From: Boesenbergia rotunda
Lineage: Eukaryota; Streptophyta; Magnoliopsida; Zingiberales; Zingiberaceae
Direction: 5' to 3'
Length of the DNA stretch: 64,000 bases
NCBI GenBank assembly: GCA_024364735.1
Contig: JAGFNQ010008303.1
Coordinates: 247,534-311,533 of the forward strand
Every line of letters begins with the position of its first letter. Position 1 is the stretch's first letter. Shown here one piece after another: positions 32,303-43,693 of this stretch. Under the pieces are notes generated by a model. The model saw only the letters and a list, made by a program, of their open reading frames with translations. It had not been told where the DNA came from and ran no database searches. The position numbers and the translations under genes are program-made.

Positions 32303-33334
32303 TGTTGAGGCAATCAATGGTCCAGAGTGACCATGTGTTTTGATGTTTGGGCAAAGGGTTTAAGTTAGGTTTACCCTTGTGTTCTTATATGTCTATGTTG
32401 AGTGTGCAGGTTGTATAGGTTACACATATGGACTTGGTTGGACGGCCTCGGTACGGTGAAGGGTGGCATGGAGGCAAGCTAGAGGCTTGTGTGCACCCGA
32501 GGGACCTTGGAGAGCTGGGATGATGAGCTGATGGGCACGAACTTCGAGGCATGCGTGAAGGATGGCATGGAGACAAGCTAGAGGCTTGCGTGCATCCGAG
32601 GGACGGGAGCTGAAGATGAAGAGGGCACGAAGGCAACAGTGGAGGCTGCGGAAGAGGAGTCAGTCGAGTCGTGAGGGCTACGAGTGCTGTGTGATTGTAC
32701 TCGAGAAAGTCCTAGGGTTGAGTGCTGAGAGAAGTGTACTCGGGAAGGGAAACCCTAGGTGTGTGAGTAGGGAAGTCGACTGCCATTGGGGCAGTCGACT
32801 AGTAAAACTCACAGAAGGGTTCTGGCCTGGGACCAGTCGACTGCCCTGGGGGCAGTCGACTAGTAGGTGGTTGGTGAGTTGGCTAAGAATTCGAACGCTG
32901 GGGTGCAACGGTCGAATTTCAGTGGCACCAGTCGACTGCCCTGGGGGCAGTCGATTGGTAGCGAGGGTTTCAGCCCGAGTCCTATTTAAAGATGACTTCG
33001 TGGTGGCTGAGATCATTTTTGATGAAACTCGCTTGGTTAATGTGAGTTAGTAGTCTTTTGTCCCCAGATCGTGTCTGAGATATTGTGGCGAGGTTTCTTC
33101 ACCTATAAGGAGTGACGAGGGTTAGCCGGAGGTTATCCGGGGAGTCATCCACCGATGGATTCTTTGATTAGTTACCCGTCCGGGGTGGATACCAAGTAAA
33201 ATCGGTTTGTTAGCATTGTTTCTTTATTGTTAGTTTTATTTTATTTGTGTTTCCGCTTGCGCGCTAACAATCTTGTAGAGAAGAACCGACAAACGCTATT
33301 CACCCCCCTCTAGCGTACCGAAAATGATCCTACA
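32303..33334 (+). mobile_element. 5' LTR of TR-GAG 1
   Basis: TGTTGAGGCAATC opens and GATCCTACA closes the LTR. It holds three hairpins built from CAGTCGACTGCC and GGCAGTCGACTG (32775-32960) and a TATTTAAA box at 32983-32990. Confidence 0.9.
32983..32990 (+). promoter_or_regulatory. Likely TATA box of TR-GAG 1 LTR
   Basis: TATTTAAA lies just downstream of the last CAGTCGACTG hairpin. The same box is present in the 3' LTR at the equivalent place (62102-62109). Confidence 0.45.
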
Positions 33335-33336
33335 GT

Positions 33337-33348
33337 TGGTATCAGAGC
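33337..33348 (+). promoter_or_regulatory. Primer-binding site of TR-GAG 1
   Basis: TGGTATCAGAGC (initiator tRNA-Met type) begins three bases after the LTR end. Confidence 0.95.
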
Positions 33349-33406
33349 AAGGACCGCTCTTGATCGGACTAACCACCGAGGGAGCACACGCTAGAGGGAG
33401 AAGAAC

Positions 33407-34020
33407 ATGGAAGAAAAATTCGGGGATGACATCTACACTCCGCCGGCCTCCGACCATGAAGATTTCGGGTATTGGAAGTCACGGATGGAGACGTGGTTCG
33501 GAATGGAGTGGGACCTTCGGATTGCGCTTGAAGAGCCCTTCGAGATTCCAAATGATAAGCACGGAAAGAGGCTTAGACCTAGATATTGGAATCAAGAACA
33601 AGAAAATCAATGCAAGGCGAATAAAAAGGTAATTGACATATTGCTTAACACTTTGCCTACTAATGTTCTGAATGGTGTAGGAGCATACAAAAATGCACAT
33701 GAATTGTAGATCAAAGTAGAAGAATTTCATAAAAATCCTACATGAGGTCAAGTAGTTGAAGAACCCGAGGAAGTGAACTCGATAGGCCAAGAGGAGGAAG
33801 AATTTAGTGAAAGATCATCAACCTTCTCAAAAGAAGAAGAGGAAGCATCAATCTCAAGAATTGAGGGGGAGGAGAGACCCTCAACCGTACCGGATCAAGA
33901 GGATGAATTCACATCATCAGAGGTTGAAGAAGAAGCCTCTACCTCCACCAAAGCCAAGAGAAAGGAGCATATTACATGCTTTGGTTGAAACGAAAAGGGG
34001 CACTACAAGGACAAGTGCTC
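33407..34020 (+). pseudogene. gag: Copia Gag of TR-GAG 1, 5' part
   Basis: ATG 33407 begins MEEKFGDDIYTPPASDHEDF. It is followed by FGYWKSRMETWF, the copia Gag N-terminal motif, and by KKVIDILLNTLPTNVL. Stops interrupt after NAHEL (about 33707), after HKNPT (about 33742) and at the second Cys of the first zinc knuckle (TGA, about 33986). A Glu/Ser-rich linker (33770-33960) precedes the knuckle C-F-G-stop-NEKGHYKDKC. The gene then runs into the CACTA transposon and resumes at 59333. Confidence 0.8.
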
Positions 34021-34054
34021 AAACACTAGTAGAATTTCCTTAATTTACTTTATA

Positions 34055-34780
34055 TATTCACCGAAGTCATAAATAGATAATTACCGAAGTAGACGCACGT
34101 GAAGTAAAAAGGGATTATTTTACTTCGCCATATAACCGAAGTCATATCCATGAAAATAGCGAAGTCTTTTACCGGTTCAAAGAGGCAAACCGGTTCAGAT
34201 TTGGACCGATTCTGAAGTAAAAAACTTGCCTTTTACTTCGTTGGATTTGTAAAATGTTGAAGTAATCGATGATATATAACTTTACAGTTTAAATTAATTG
34301 TCGAAGTAAAAAAATATCTGCTGCTTTAGTAGTTTTGTAATGCGATGAAGTAATAGATGATATGTAACTTCACAGTTTACATTAATTATCGAAGCAAATA
34401 TATTTTATAACTTCGCCAGTATTTATATTTATCAAAGTATGTAGTATTATATTACTTCATAATATACATTTATTGAAATAGTAATCGATTTAAAAGGCTT
34501 CATTATTTTGTATGATACAGAAGTAATAGATTTGAAACGACTTCACAATTATTAAATTGTGATGAAGTAAATATATTTTTTAACTTCATCACAATTTAAA
34601 TGGATGAAGTATTTAATTTTGATTACTTCACCAACAAATTTTATTATTGAAGTAAATAATAATATTTTATTACAATATAATTTTAATTTAATGAAGTATA
34701 TGTCGATTACCACCGTACTAATTTAATACAAGAGTGAAGTTAAAAAAATGTTTACTTCATTAAAATTAAACAATATTTCA
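34055..34780. repeat. CACTA left subterminal repeats
   Basis: At least 20 copies of a GAAGTA(A) core, often as CGAAGTAA or TTACTTCG, occur in both orientations. Such arrays are the usual transposase-binding regions of CACTA elements. Confidence 0.8.
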
Positions 34781-35167
34781 TTATACAATATTTCATTAAA
34801 CAATATTCTAATGTCTTACAGTGACAGTATATAAGGTCCTTGAAACCCAGAAGACACCCTGTAATTGTCAATAATCTCTATCTCCACCCAGAAATGTTTC
34901 CCTTCTTCATCAAGGAAAGCTCTGGACGCATGCGAAATGAATATACCTTCATGGTAATTGTGAGTTGCAACATTGTTTCTACCTTGGTTTGGCGACCTCC
35001 ATTCCTGCAATGAAGGGGAGCAAATCCATGTAACATTACAAATTGGATAAGACGACAAATTAAGTGTGAAATTTCCGGATGAAACAAAAACAAATAAAAA
35101 CTCTGTCACGAGAATTATTAAGATTCAGCCATAACAAAATACAAACCAGAGCACCTTGAGAGGATGG

Positions 35168-38100
35168 TGTAACGACCCGAAAAATTCTCTTAATATTTTT
35201 TTTAAAATATTAAGCAGGTCTAGATAATTTTTCGAAGGATCTAGAAATATTAGAACGAACCTTAGCCTAGAAATCAAGGTTCTCTTATTTAAATTGAGAA
35301 ACTAAAATACCAAGGGGCCTTATAGGGGTTTTCTAGTGCCATTATTATGGGTGGTTTTAGGAAAAATTTAATATAAAAATAGAGGGATTGTAATGAAAAA
35401 TATTAACATAATTATGGGGGAATTTTTAAGGAATTTTCGAAAATGATAGGAAATAAATTAAAAATAAAATAGAAAATTAGTACACACACCAAGGATTGAA
35501 CCTTGGCCCTCTAGAATAACCAAGTATGCACTAACCAATTCACCTAGCAAGGGAGTTCTATGAGAGAATAAAGTGGATATTAGTGAAGGTGTAGGAAATG
35601 AAGAGTCACCAAGGGAAGAGACACCATGCCTCTTCACTCACCCCTTTTCAAACTAGTATAACTAGAAAGGAAGTTACAACTTCCCTCCTCTTCTTCATTT
35701 TCTTCTTCCTCCTTGCTTGGCCGAAAATTGAAGGTTCTTCCCCCTTGAGAAAAGTTCCACCAAGGACCCCTATCTTGAAGATCTAAAGCCCCTACAAGGA
35801 CACAAGGACTAAGGAAAGTTTAGAGACAAGAAAGTTCTCTTGTTATCTTCGATTCGAAGTTTGTAAGCGAAACCAAGGAAGGTAAAACCTTCTCACCTGT
35901 GGTATGATTGTTCTTGATGTTGAATAAGATTTAGATATTGTTTACATGTAAGTTGGAGAAAAAAAAAGAAAGAACACATGATATGGAGCCTAGGGTTTCG
36001 GCCAAGGCATGGGATTAGGCCTAGGGATGATGTAAATTCCTTTTTGTGCTCTTAAATGTTTCATGATAAGATGTAAGACATAGATTGAGATTTAGGGAAA
36101 TTTTTGAGGCCCTAAAACCCATCTAGGGTTTCGGCCACACCAAGTGTAGGGCTAGGGATTAATTTTAATCCCTCAAGTAGGCTTAGTGTGTCTTACTATG
36201 ATGTACTATGGAAGAAAATAGTGGCTTAAATGAATTTTCTAAGGGTTTGATACCCTTATATGTTTCGGCCACATCAAGGTCAAGAGGCTAGGGGAAACTC
36301 TAACCCTTTTCAAGCATGATTAATATGATTCTTATGATACCTTATGGGTAAGAATGGTGTTAAATGAACTCTTCCATGGGCTTGTTACCCTTCTAGGGTT
36401 TTCGGCCAACTCTTGTTTTAGGTCTAGGACTTGGAGTTAAGTCCAATCAAGGATTCAAATAATTTTTCTATGGCATGATATGTAGATAAGAGATGTAATC
36501 ATGATCTAGGCAAATTTTCCATGGACCCATGGTCCTTGAGACTTTCGGCCAAGACCCAACCCTAGGGTTTGGGTTGGGTTAAGATTATAAAAATGCATAT
36601 TTATAAGTTCTCATGATGCTAGTACATGGTTAGGCATGATGTAAGGGCTTCCATATGACTAAAACCTTAGGTTATGTGTTATGTGACATGACTTGTATGG
36701 TTAATTTTAGGTTATGATTTTAATCATGAATATTTAGATCATACACCATGAATACATGAAATTTATGTAGGAGTATATTATGATAAATAGAATAATGCAT
36801 ATATGATTGATAAATGCTTATAATGAAATTATGACTCATGAAGGTATATGCATGTTTTGTGATGAATGCTATGAATCCTAGTAGTATGTGTTAGGTTTAT
36901 ATGTAGCTAACTATTCATGTCTTATGATGGATACTAGGATCATGTATGTAAGATAAAATGTATCTTGTATGAGATGTATGTTGATTTTGTACCATGATCA
37001 TGCAAGCTTTATGAACTCGGATAAGATTATGACTAGAAACATAATTATGTATGTATGTTCTATGTTATGAACAAAGAATGATAAACATGAATAAAGATGA
37101 TGGTTTTGCATTAATTATGAATAATAAGTATGAATGATAAGTATGAATGATGAAGGCATAACGATGATATGAAATAAGTACGAATGATAAGTATGAATGA
37201 TGAAGCATGCATGTTTATTTTCATGCATAAGGCTTGTACCGGACCGAAGTAAGGGTCCAAGGGATGGCTACCTTAAGAATGCCCCGGTTTTGGACTACCG
37301 ACTATGCTGTCCACTGTTCTGGCACTACCGAAGCTGTGCAACAGGGATGGGCACCTTATGAACGCCCCGGTTCTAAGACTACCGACTATGCTGTCCTTAC
37401 CCTAGTAGGTCGAGGCTAGCTACCTCGTATTTACTTAGGGATGCGCGCTATGAAGTATGTATGTGGTACAAGCCGGGGACCCCAATGATGTTATGTTAAG
37501 CATTGAAAAGTATAATTTCAAAACTAAGCATCCTTATGTAGTAAATGCATTTGACTCATTCATACATCCATGTTATGCATCGCGCCGAGGTAGGTATATT
37601 TTATGCTTGTATTTATGCTCATGTTTTATGTCATGAATAAGTATGCATTACGTTTAAGTATGCTAAGAATCATGTCATGTATAAGTAATGCATTATGTTC
37701 ATGTATGCTAAGAATCATGTCATGTATAAGTAATGCATTATGTTCATGTATGCAAGGAATTATGCCATGTATAAGTATGTTTTATGTTCATGTAGGTATG
37801 CTTAATGTCATGTATACGTTGCTTGATATATATTAAGTCATGTTCCTGTATGTTCATTTATGCCATGTATGACTATGCTTATGTTTATGCTAGAAGTTAT
37901 GTTATGTCAGATGTTTGATATATTTATGCTGAAGCAACGAATGGTTTTAGTGAGTAGGAAAGGGGTTTTACTAAGCCTATGTGCTTATAGTTTTATTTTC
38001 CTTGTACCGCAGATCAACCAAGAAGCTATTAAGGGAAGCCGCAGGGGAGGCAGAAGCATGTGTGTGTGTGGCAGTGACTTGGCAAAGGATCCTATATTCA

Positions 38101-38457
38101 TACATAATGCATGCCTTGGGAATGTTCTTAAATTTTATGCTATGTTTAGGGTTATGACTAATGGGTGACTCAAGACTCATAATACTACATTTATGGATAA
38201 GTATATGTTACCTATGAAATGATAATAAGTTATGAAACGGTTAAGTTATGATGCTATGCATATAAGTTATGAATGACAAGTTTAGGCACGTATAAATATG
38301 TCGTGTATTAGTTGTATGGTTAAGAGCATGCATGTTTAGAAAAAAAAAATGATGATGATTCCGCTGCATTAAGATATTGTCTAAGTACATGTAATGTTGA
38401 GCGTAACGCCGCCCCTCTCGCCACACCACGAGGTGTGGGAAAAAGGCGGGCGTTACA
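35168..38457 (+). mobile_element. Family C chromovirus-type solo LTR (3.3 kb)
   Basis: TGTAACGACCCGAAAAATTC opens and GGCGGGCGTTACA closes the LTR. The TSD GATGG (35163-35167 and 38458-38462) is perfect, and the DEX1 exon continues across it, so this is a solo LTR left by LTR-LTR recombination. It contains a tRNA-like antisense module (35489-35550), repeated GGGTTTCGGCCA units (35990-36560), ATGAATGATAAGT repeats (37100-37210) and GGGCACCTTA-type units (37260-37350). ORFs inside are chance. Confidence 0.95.
35489..35550 (-). other. tRNA-like module, antisense in family C LTR
   Basis: On the minus strand TAGGTGAATTGGTTAGTGC (A-box/D-arm-like) is followed by GGTTCAATCC inside a CCAAGG...CCTTGG stem. 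The same module is at 63364-63424 in the second family C LTR. Confidence 0.5.
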
Positions 38458-39850
38458 GATGGTGCGATGAGGCAGTGGAGAAGCAATACACATTGCCATT
38501 CATAGTTATCACAATAAGATCAAGGTCATGTTCGCCATCAACATTATCAGCCAAGACCATACTGTGTCTGCAGATAAAAAAACATTTATAAAGAAAAGGT
38601 GACGAAAATTGAGTTAGATATAAACATGGTACGATGGTTAATAACATACGAAGTCTCGCCAATGTCAACAACATCTGGACAACCTGTTGTTCCATCAATC
38701 AAGTACAATTAGCCATCAAATGGAGTGGTAACTAGAGTTAGCCCTTTAGATTTCTCATTTTGTTTATTTAGATCAACTAAAAGAATCCGACTCATAACTC
38801 TTCCATTGGTTCGGTAAGGGAAAGGTTGAACATGTGAACCATCTCTGCCACTGAGAATGTAGATGTTCCCTGATGTGGTTGGGATCACTATATCAGTATG
38901 TCCATCTCTATCAACATCATCAACAGTTGGGCTTTGGCATCAAATCTCAAAATCACTTAGGCAACTGATAAATAAATGTTAATACCTAATAACATCCTAT
39001 CAGGTTGTCACATGCTGGTTAATGCAACTAATTGTCAGAAGAAAAACATTAATACAGATGCAATTCATGATAAATAGAAGTAAAATTGAACATGTCTCAG
39101 AAGCAGTTAAATAAGAATCAAACTTTTGAGAATTCAGAACAGAACATATTAGATATACAATGACTCAAGGAGATAGTTGGTTGGCATTGTTTTATATGCC
39201 AGACGGTTATATTCTAGAATTAACAAGGCAAATCAATGTTTCACATCTGCATCAGAACATGCTTGTTTAGTGAACCGTATTTCATTTGGTAAAACATGCT
39301 TACTATAAATCTCTATCAACAATACATATTTTAATATTATCATACAAAACATTGTGAAAAGTTGATCTCAGTATTAGTGGAGAGAGAGAAAAATGGCAAT
39401 CCAAGTCATATTCATGTCCCATGAACAAAATGGCATATAGTATTATAACATTATGATTCTCTATATAAGTTCCATCGGGTTTGAAATTCTCTTTGTTCAA
39501 GTCAAAATATATAAAAATTTACTATTTATCCTACATGGGGTATATACAATCAAATCCAGCATCAAAGTTGTATAAATGTGCACAAGTACAGGTAAGATCA
39601 CCTTAAGAAGTGATGAATCAAGTTTAATGGCATCCAGATAAAAATGAAATAAACTTGCCTGTGGTATTAGACTCTTAAGTTGCACTTCCCAAATTTCTTC
39701 TCCTTGTGCAGTCAATACTGCAACATTTCCATGAGTGTCAACTGTCACTATTTCATTTTTCCATCATCATTAATATCAGCTGCCACAGCAGGTGCTTGAA
39801 TCTCAGCGATCTCAAGAGGAAATTTGTTTCTCACTTGGCCTACACGAAAT

Positions 39851-41235
39851 TGTTGGATCGAGAAAACCGATAGAGGGGGGGTGAATATCGAAAATCGTTC
39901 GGATTTGAAGAGAGAATGCGTAGCAGAAGATTAAAGTTAAAAACAGACAGACACAGGTGGTTTTACTTGGTTCGGAGCCTAGGTCGACTCCTACTCCAAG
40001 GCCCACGGTCGTTGACCGTTTTCTGCGGGCAATTCTCTAAATGCGCGAAAAACAGTTTACAGGAATTTTACAATTGCAGTATAGTAAACTTAAAGAAATA
40101 TTGCTCTTCGTTACCGACGTCCAACGTATATTAAATCTTGGAGCGGAGGGACGTCGTCGGCTCGAGTTGGGAGGATTCTGGAGCAATACGCGGGAGCAGA
40201 AGAGCGTAGAAGCGTTGTTGAAAATTGTTGTTGAAGCTTGGGGTCGAGGGCCCTTTATATAGGGCCTGGGGGCGCCCGAGACGTCGGGGGTGCCCCCCTA
40301 CGTGGCAGTTGATCCGCACAATGCTCGGTCAACATCTGATCCCTTTACCTTCGAGATCAGGTTTGACCGGGGCGCCCGAATTGACCGGGTCAAAACTTCA
40401 TCTTCTTGGCTTCGCGAGGGTGTGCTTCGGTAACTGGCACTGGGGGCGCCCGCAGCGCAGGGGGCGCCCGGGAGCATGGGGGCGCCCGGGAGCACGGGGG
40501 CGCCTGGGAGTTGTACTGTCGAAGCCTGTTTTTTGTAACTTGTGTTTTGTGTTCACCATGGGGGCGCCCGGGACACTCCGGGCACCCTGGTCAGCTGTTG
40601 CCTCATTCCTTGGAAGCTCTCTGAGCTGCAGACACACGTTCCTTCGGTCCTGCATCCAGGGTTAGTCCAAAACAAAATGAAACAATAAAATATTTATTTA
40701 TACAGCCTTAGCTGTCTTGGTTCTGACTTTGGATCTCCAAAATGGAGCCCTAGGTCGAACCGACGCCTACTGTTCCCTCGACGGGGAACGCGTCCTCACC
40801 TACTCCTCTCGGGAGAGTGTACCTGATGCCAACCGTTCCTCTGGTTGGACATTTGCCTGACGGTCCTTTACCAGGTCTTGTATACCGAGATGTCCTTCGC
40901 CCGGTGCCTAGCAGTCCTTCGCTAGGTCTTGGTGACTAGCAGCCCTTCGCTAGTTGCCTAGCAGTCCTTCGCTAGGACTTGGTGACTAGCAGCCCTTCGC
41001 TAGTTGCCTAGCAGCCCTTCGCTAGGACTTTGTATCCTGGCATTCCTTCGCCAGGTGCCTAGCCGTCCTTCGCTAGGGCTTTGGATCCTGGTAGCCCTTC
41101 GCCAGGTGCCTAGCAGCCCTTCGCTAGGACTTTTCCTGCACACTCAGTGAATATTGTTAGATCACAAACAAACTTAACTTTGAATCCTTTGCCAATATCA
41201 AAACAAGGTTCGATATGGTGCTTCCTGCACCAACA
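39851..41235 (-). mobile_element. 3' LTR of TR-GAG 2
   Basis: TGTTGGATCGAGAAAACC to CTTCCTGCACCAACA, flanked on the right by the polypurine complement. It contains a cluster of GGGGGCGCCCGGGA palindromes (40260-40590) and a minisatellite of CTAGCAGCCCTTCGC units (40900-41130). Confidence 0.95.
40254..40261 (-). promoter_or_regulatory. TATA box in TR-GAG 2 LTR
   Basis: On the element strand TATATAAA is followed by GGGCCC. The same box occurs in the 5' LTR at 57272-57279, the one that would drive transcription. Confidence 0.55.
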
Positions 41236-41250
41236 ATCTCCCCCTTTTTG
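41236..41250 (-). promoter_or_regulatory. Polypurine tract of TR-GAG 2
   Basis: ATCTCCCCCTTTTTG on the plus strand lies directly beside the LTR, identical to that of element 0. Confidence 0.85.
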
Positions 41251-43693
41251 ATTTATGGCAACACAATTCAAAGTTAAGTAAAAACTTATAACAATTAATA
41301 AAAGAAGGTAAAAACACAATGAAGTATAGGAAAAACACAATGAAGTATATCAAAAAAAAATTATCAAAATTTTTTTTTCTTATACTCCCCCTAAAACCCT
41401 GAATACTTGCAAAATACTTAACTTTGACCTTTCCTCCCCCTTTGACATATATCAAAAACAAACATGGGTGTTCAAGGTATCTAACAGGGATTTTTGAGTT
41501 TTCCTAAGTGCTTCATGTCTTTAACAAAGTGTTTTTCAACAAATGGAGTAAAAGCATTTCCACTAACAAAACTTGTTTCAAATTTTAGGCAAAAGATTTA
41601 AAAATTTAGGCAAACATTTTGAAGCAAGATTTCCCTTAAACAAAGTTTCAAATTTTGAGAATTGGGAATAAATTTGTTTACTAAGGAAAATTTTACTTAG
41701 GAGAAAAATATGTACTCAAAAAAAATTTGAAAGCACTTAGAACTACTTAGAAATTTTTGAAGCACTTGTTAAAAAAAATTCCTTTCTCTCTTTCCTTTTT
41801 CTCCCCCTTAATGTGAAATTCTTCTCCTTATGTTTTAGACCATTCTAAGAAGAACTTTCTTTGAAAAGGGGAAAAAAAATTTTAAGAAAGAAAATTTTAA
41901 TTTCACTTTTTCTACTCTCCCCCTTGGTCTTATATCAATAAAAAAATTTTGTAAAATATATTTTGAAAGAAATTTAAATTTGTGTATCAGAGCTTGTGAA
42001 AAAAAATTGAGCGAAGTAATGTCAAGTGTTATGATAATTTAAAAAAATTTAGAAAGACTGAAAAAATTATGTTCAAAATCATAATTGGAGTCAAGTGTAT
42101 ATGATAAACAATAAGTTTACTTGTTCTGAATATTTTGAAAAATGCACAAGAATGCAAGTACTTTATTGAGCTTTTGAAAGGCATAAGTATTTTGAAAGAT
42201 ATTATGAATTTGAAAAACATAAGTACTTTTAAAATATTAAAGAAAATTACTAAAATTACTTGACTTATCTTTTTGAAAGTACTTACACATAATCTTTTAC
42301 TTGCTTTGGTTTCTTTTCCAGTCTGACACAATCCTAGGAAACCTTGTTAACTACAAGGAAATTTCCTTAAGTGTCCTGGAAATTTTCCAACTCAAATAAA
42401 TATTATTTCCAAAAGAATTTTGATAAGCCAAAATGATAGTATTTTGAAAATATATGCAAGTACATTTTGAAAAATGTATCAACTTTGGAGGCACAATATT
42501 TTACTAGACTTGGTTTATTTTCCAATCTAACACAATCCTAGGAAGCCTTGTTAACTACAAGGACCTTTCCTTAAGTGTCCTGGAAAATTTTCCAAAGTCA
42601 AGTAAATATTAATTTCAAAAGTATTCTCAATAGATTTTAAAAGTATTCCAAAGTCACGTAAAATTTTGAAAGTGATGATATATATAAGCAAAATAATTTT
42701 ACATGATAGTATTTTGAAAGAGTAATTATTTAAGTTTTCAAAAGGATTTTAAAAGTGCAATGCATGAAAATTTTGAAAATGCTCAATAATTCTTTTAATT
42801 TGATCTCCCACTTAACTCGACCCAGTCCTAGGAAGCTTGTTGACTACAGGCGATCTTCCTCTAAGTCTTAAGGTTTGATTCAAATTATACGAAGTATCTA
42901 ATAATTTCAAACTTGTTAGAAATAATTTCTTTTTATTTAGACTGCCCCTAAATTTGACACATCCTCGGAGTCTTTGTAGATAATTAAGTAGACCTTCCTT
43001 TGTGTCTTTAGGGTTTACTTAAATCAAAAGAATAGTGTTGAATACTAGCATGGTAATATAATTTTAGAAAATTCAATTTGAAATGAAGATAATTTTAAAG
43101 CATAAACCCCATTTTCAAAAAACATTTTGAAATGATAATGGTTTTTTTTTTGTAAAGCACAATTTTCGAAAAATATAGTGATTATTTGAAAACATAGAAA
43201 AATTTTTTAAGTCCAAAAAAAATAAATATCTAAGCCCGGACTATAGACAAAAAAAATATCCTAAGTAATCCCTAGGGTGACTTTTTGCCATACAAGAGTA
43301 AACTAATTTTCAAAAAATGTTTGTATAATGGTAAAGGAATGAATGCTATGAAATAAATTTCAGGTTAGTGAACAAAAGAGACTTGATTTTAATTATAATG
43401 ATTTGAAATATTGACTCTTAGTTAAAAAGTAAAATTTGATTTTTGTTAAAATGAAAATTTAGAGGGTTAAGTTTGTGCAGTTGAATTAAATTTTGAATTT
43501 GATTGAATTAAATTTAATTGGTTTAATTGAATTTAATTGATTTAATTAAGATTTAATTGAATTTAATTGATTTGATTAAGATTTGATTTAATTGAATTAA
43601 TTAAGATTTGATTTTGATTTAATTGAATTTTGATTTAATTGAATTAATTAAGATTTGATTAATTTGAATTAGTTGGTTGGGTTGGACTCAACT
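41251..43693 (-). other. Noncoding interior of TR-GAG 2
   Basis: About 2.4 kb is AT-rich with repeated CTCCCCCTT words, AATTTTGAAA runs and a TTTAATTGAATT array (43490-43670). No ORF with domain content is seen; the ORF at 42029-42331 is low-complexity. In an autonomous SIRE element pol would lie upstream of such a region. Confidence 0.7.

Larger units (their letters stand above)
34820..39850 (-). pseudogene. DEX1: DEX1 gene fragment (four exons), captured and broken
   Basis: Minus-strand exons at 39659-39850, 38650-38931, 38458-38567 joined to 35155-35167, and 34820-35004 encode consecutive pieces of DEX1, the plant membrane-associated FG-GAP/integrin-alpha-like protein needed for exine patterning. 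Diagnostic text includes FPLEIAEIQAPAVAADIND, VLADNVDGEHDLDLIV, EWRSPNQGRNN and DEEGKHFWVEIEI. Calcium-binding-type loops (DINDDGK, DVDRDGHTD, DNVDGEHDLD) remain. Introns are kept, with AG acceptors and GT donors (one GC donor at 39658), so genomic DNA was captured and not a cDNA. Breaks: one base lost near 39755, a TAA stop at 38709-38711, and a frame change before the last donor. The first exon continues across the copia insertion to 58253. Both ends of the gene are missing. Confidence 0.85.

Noticed and set aside
34820..39850. Functional host DEX1 gene locus
   Set aside because: Both gene ends are missing, there are stops and frameshifts, and the fragment is enclosed by CACTA ends and subterminal repeats.
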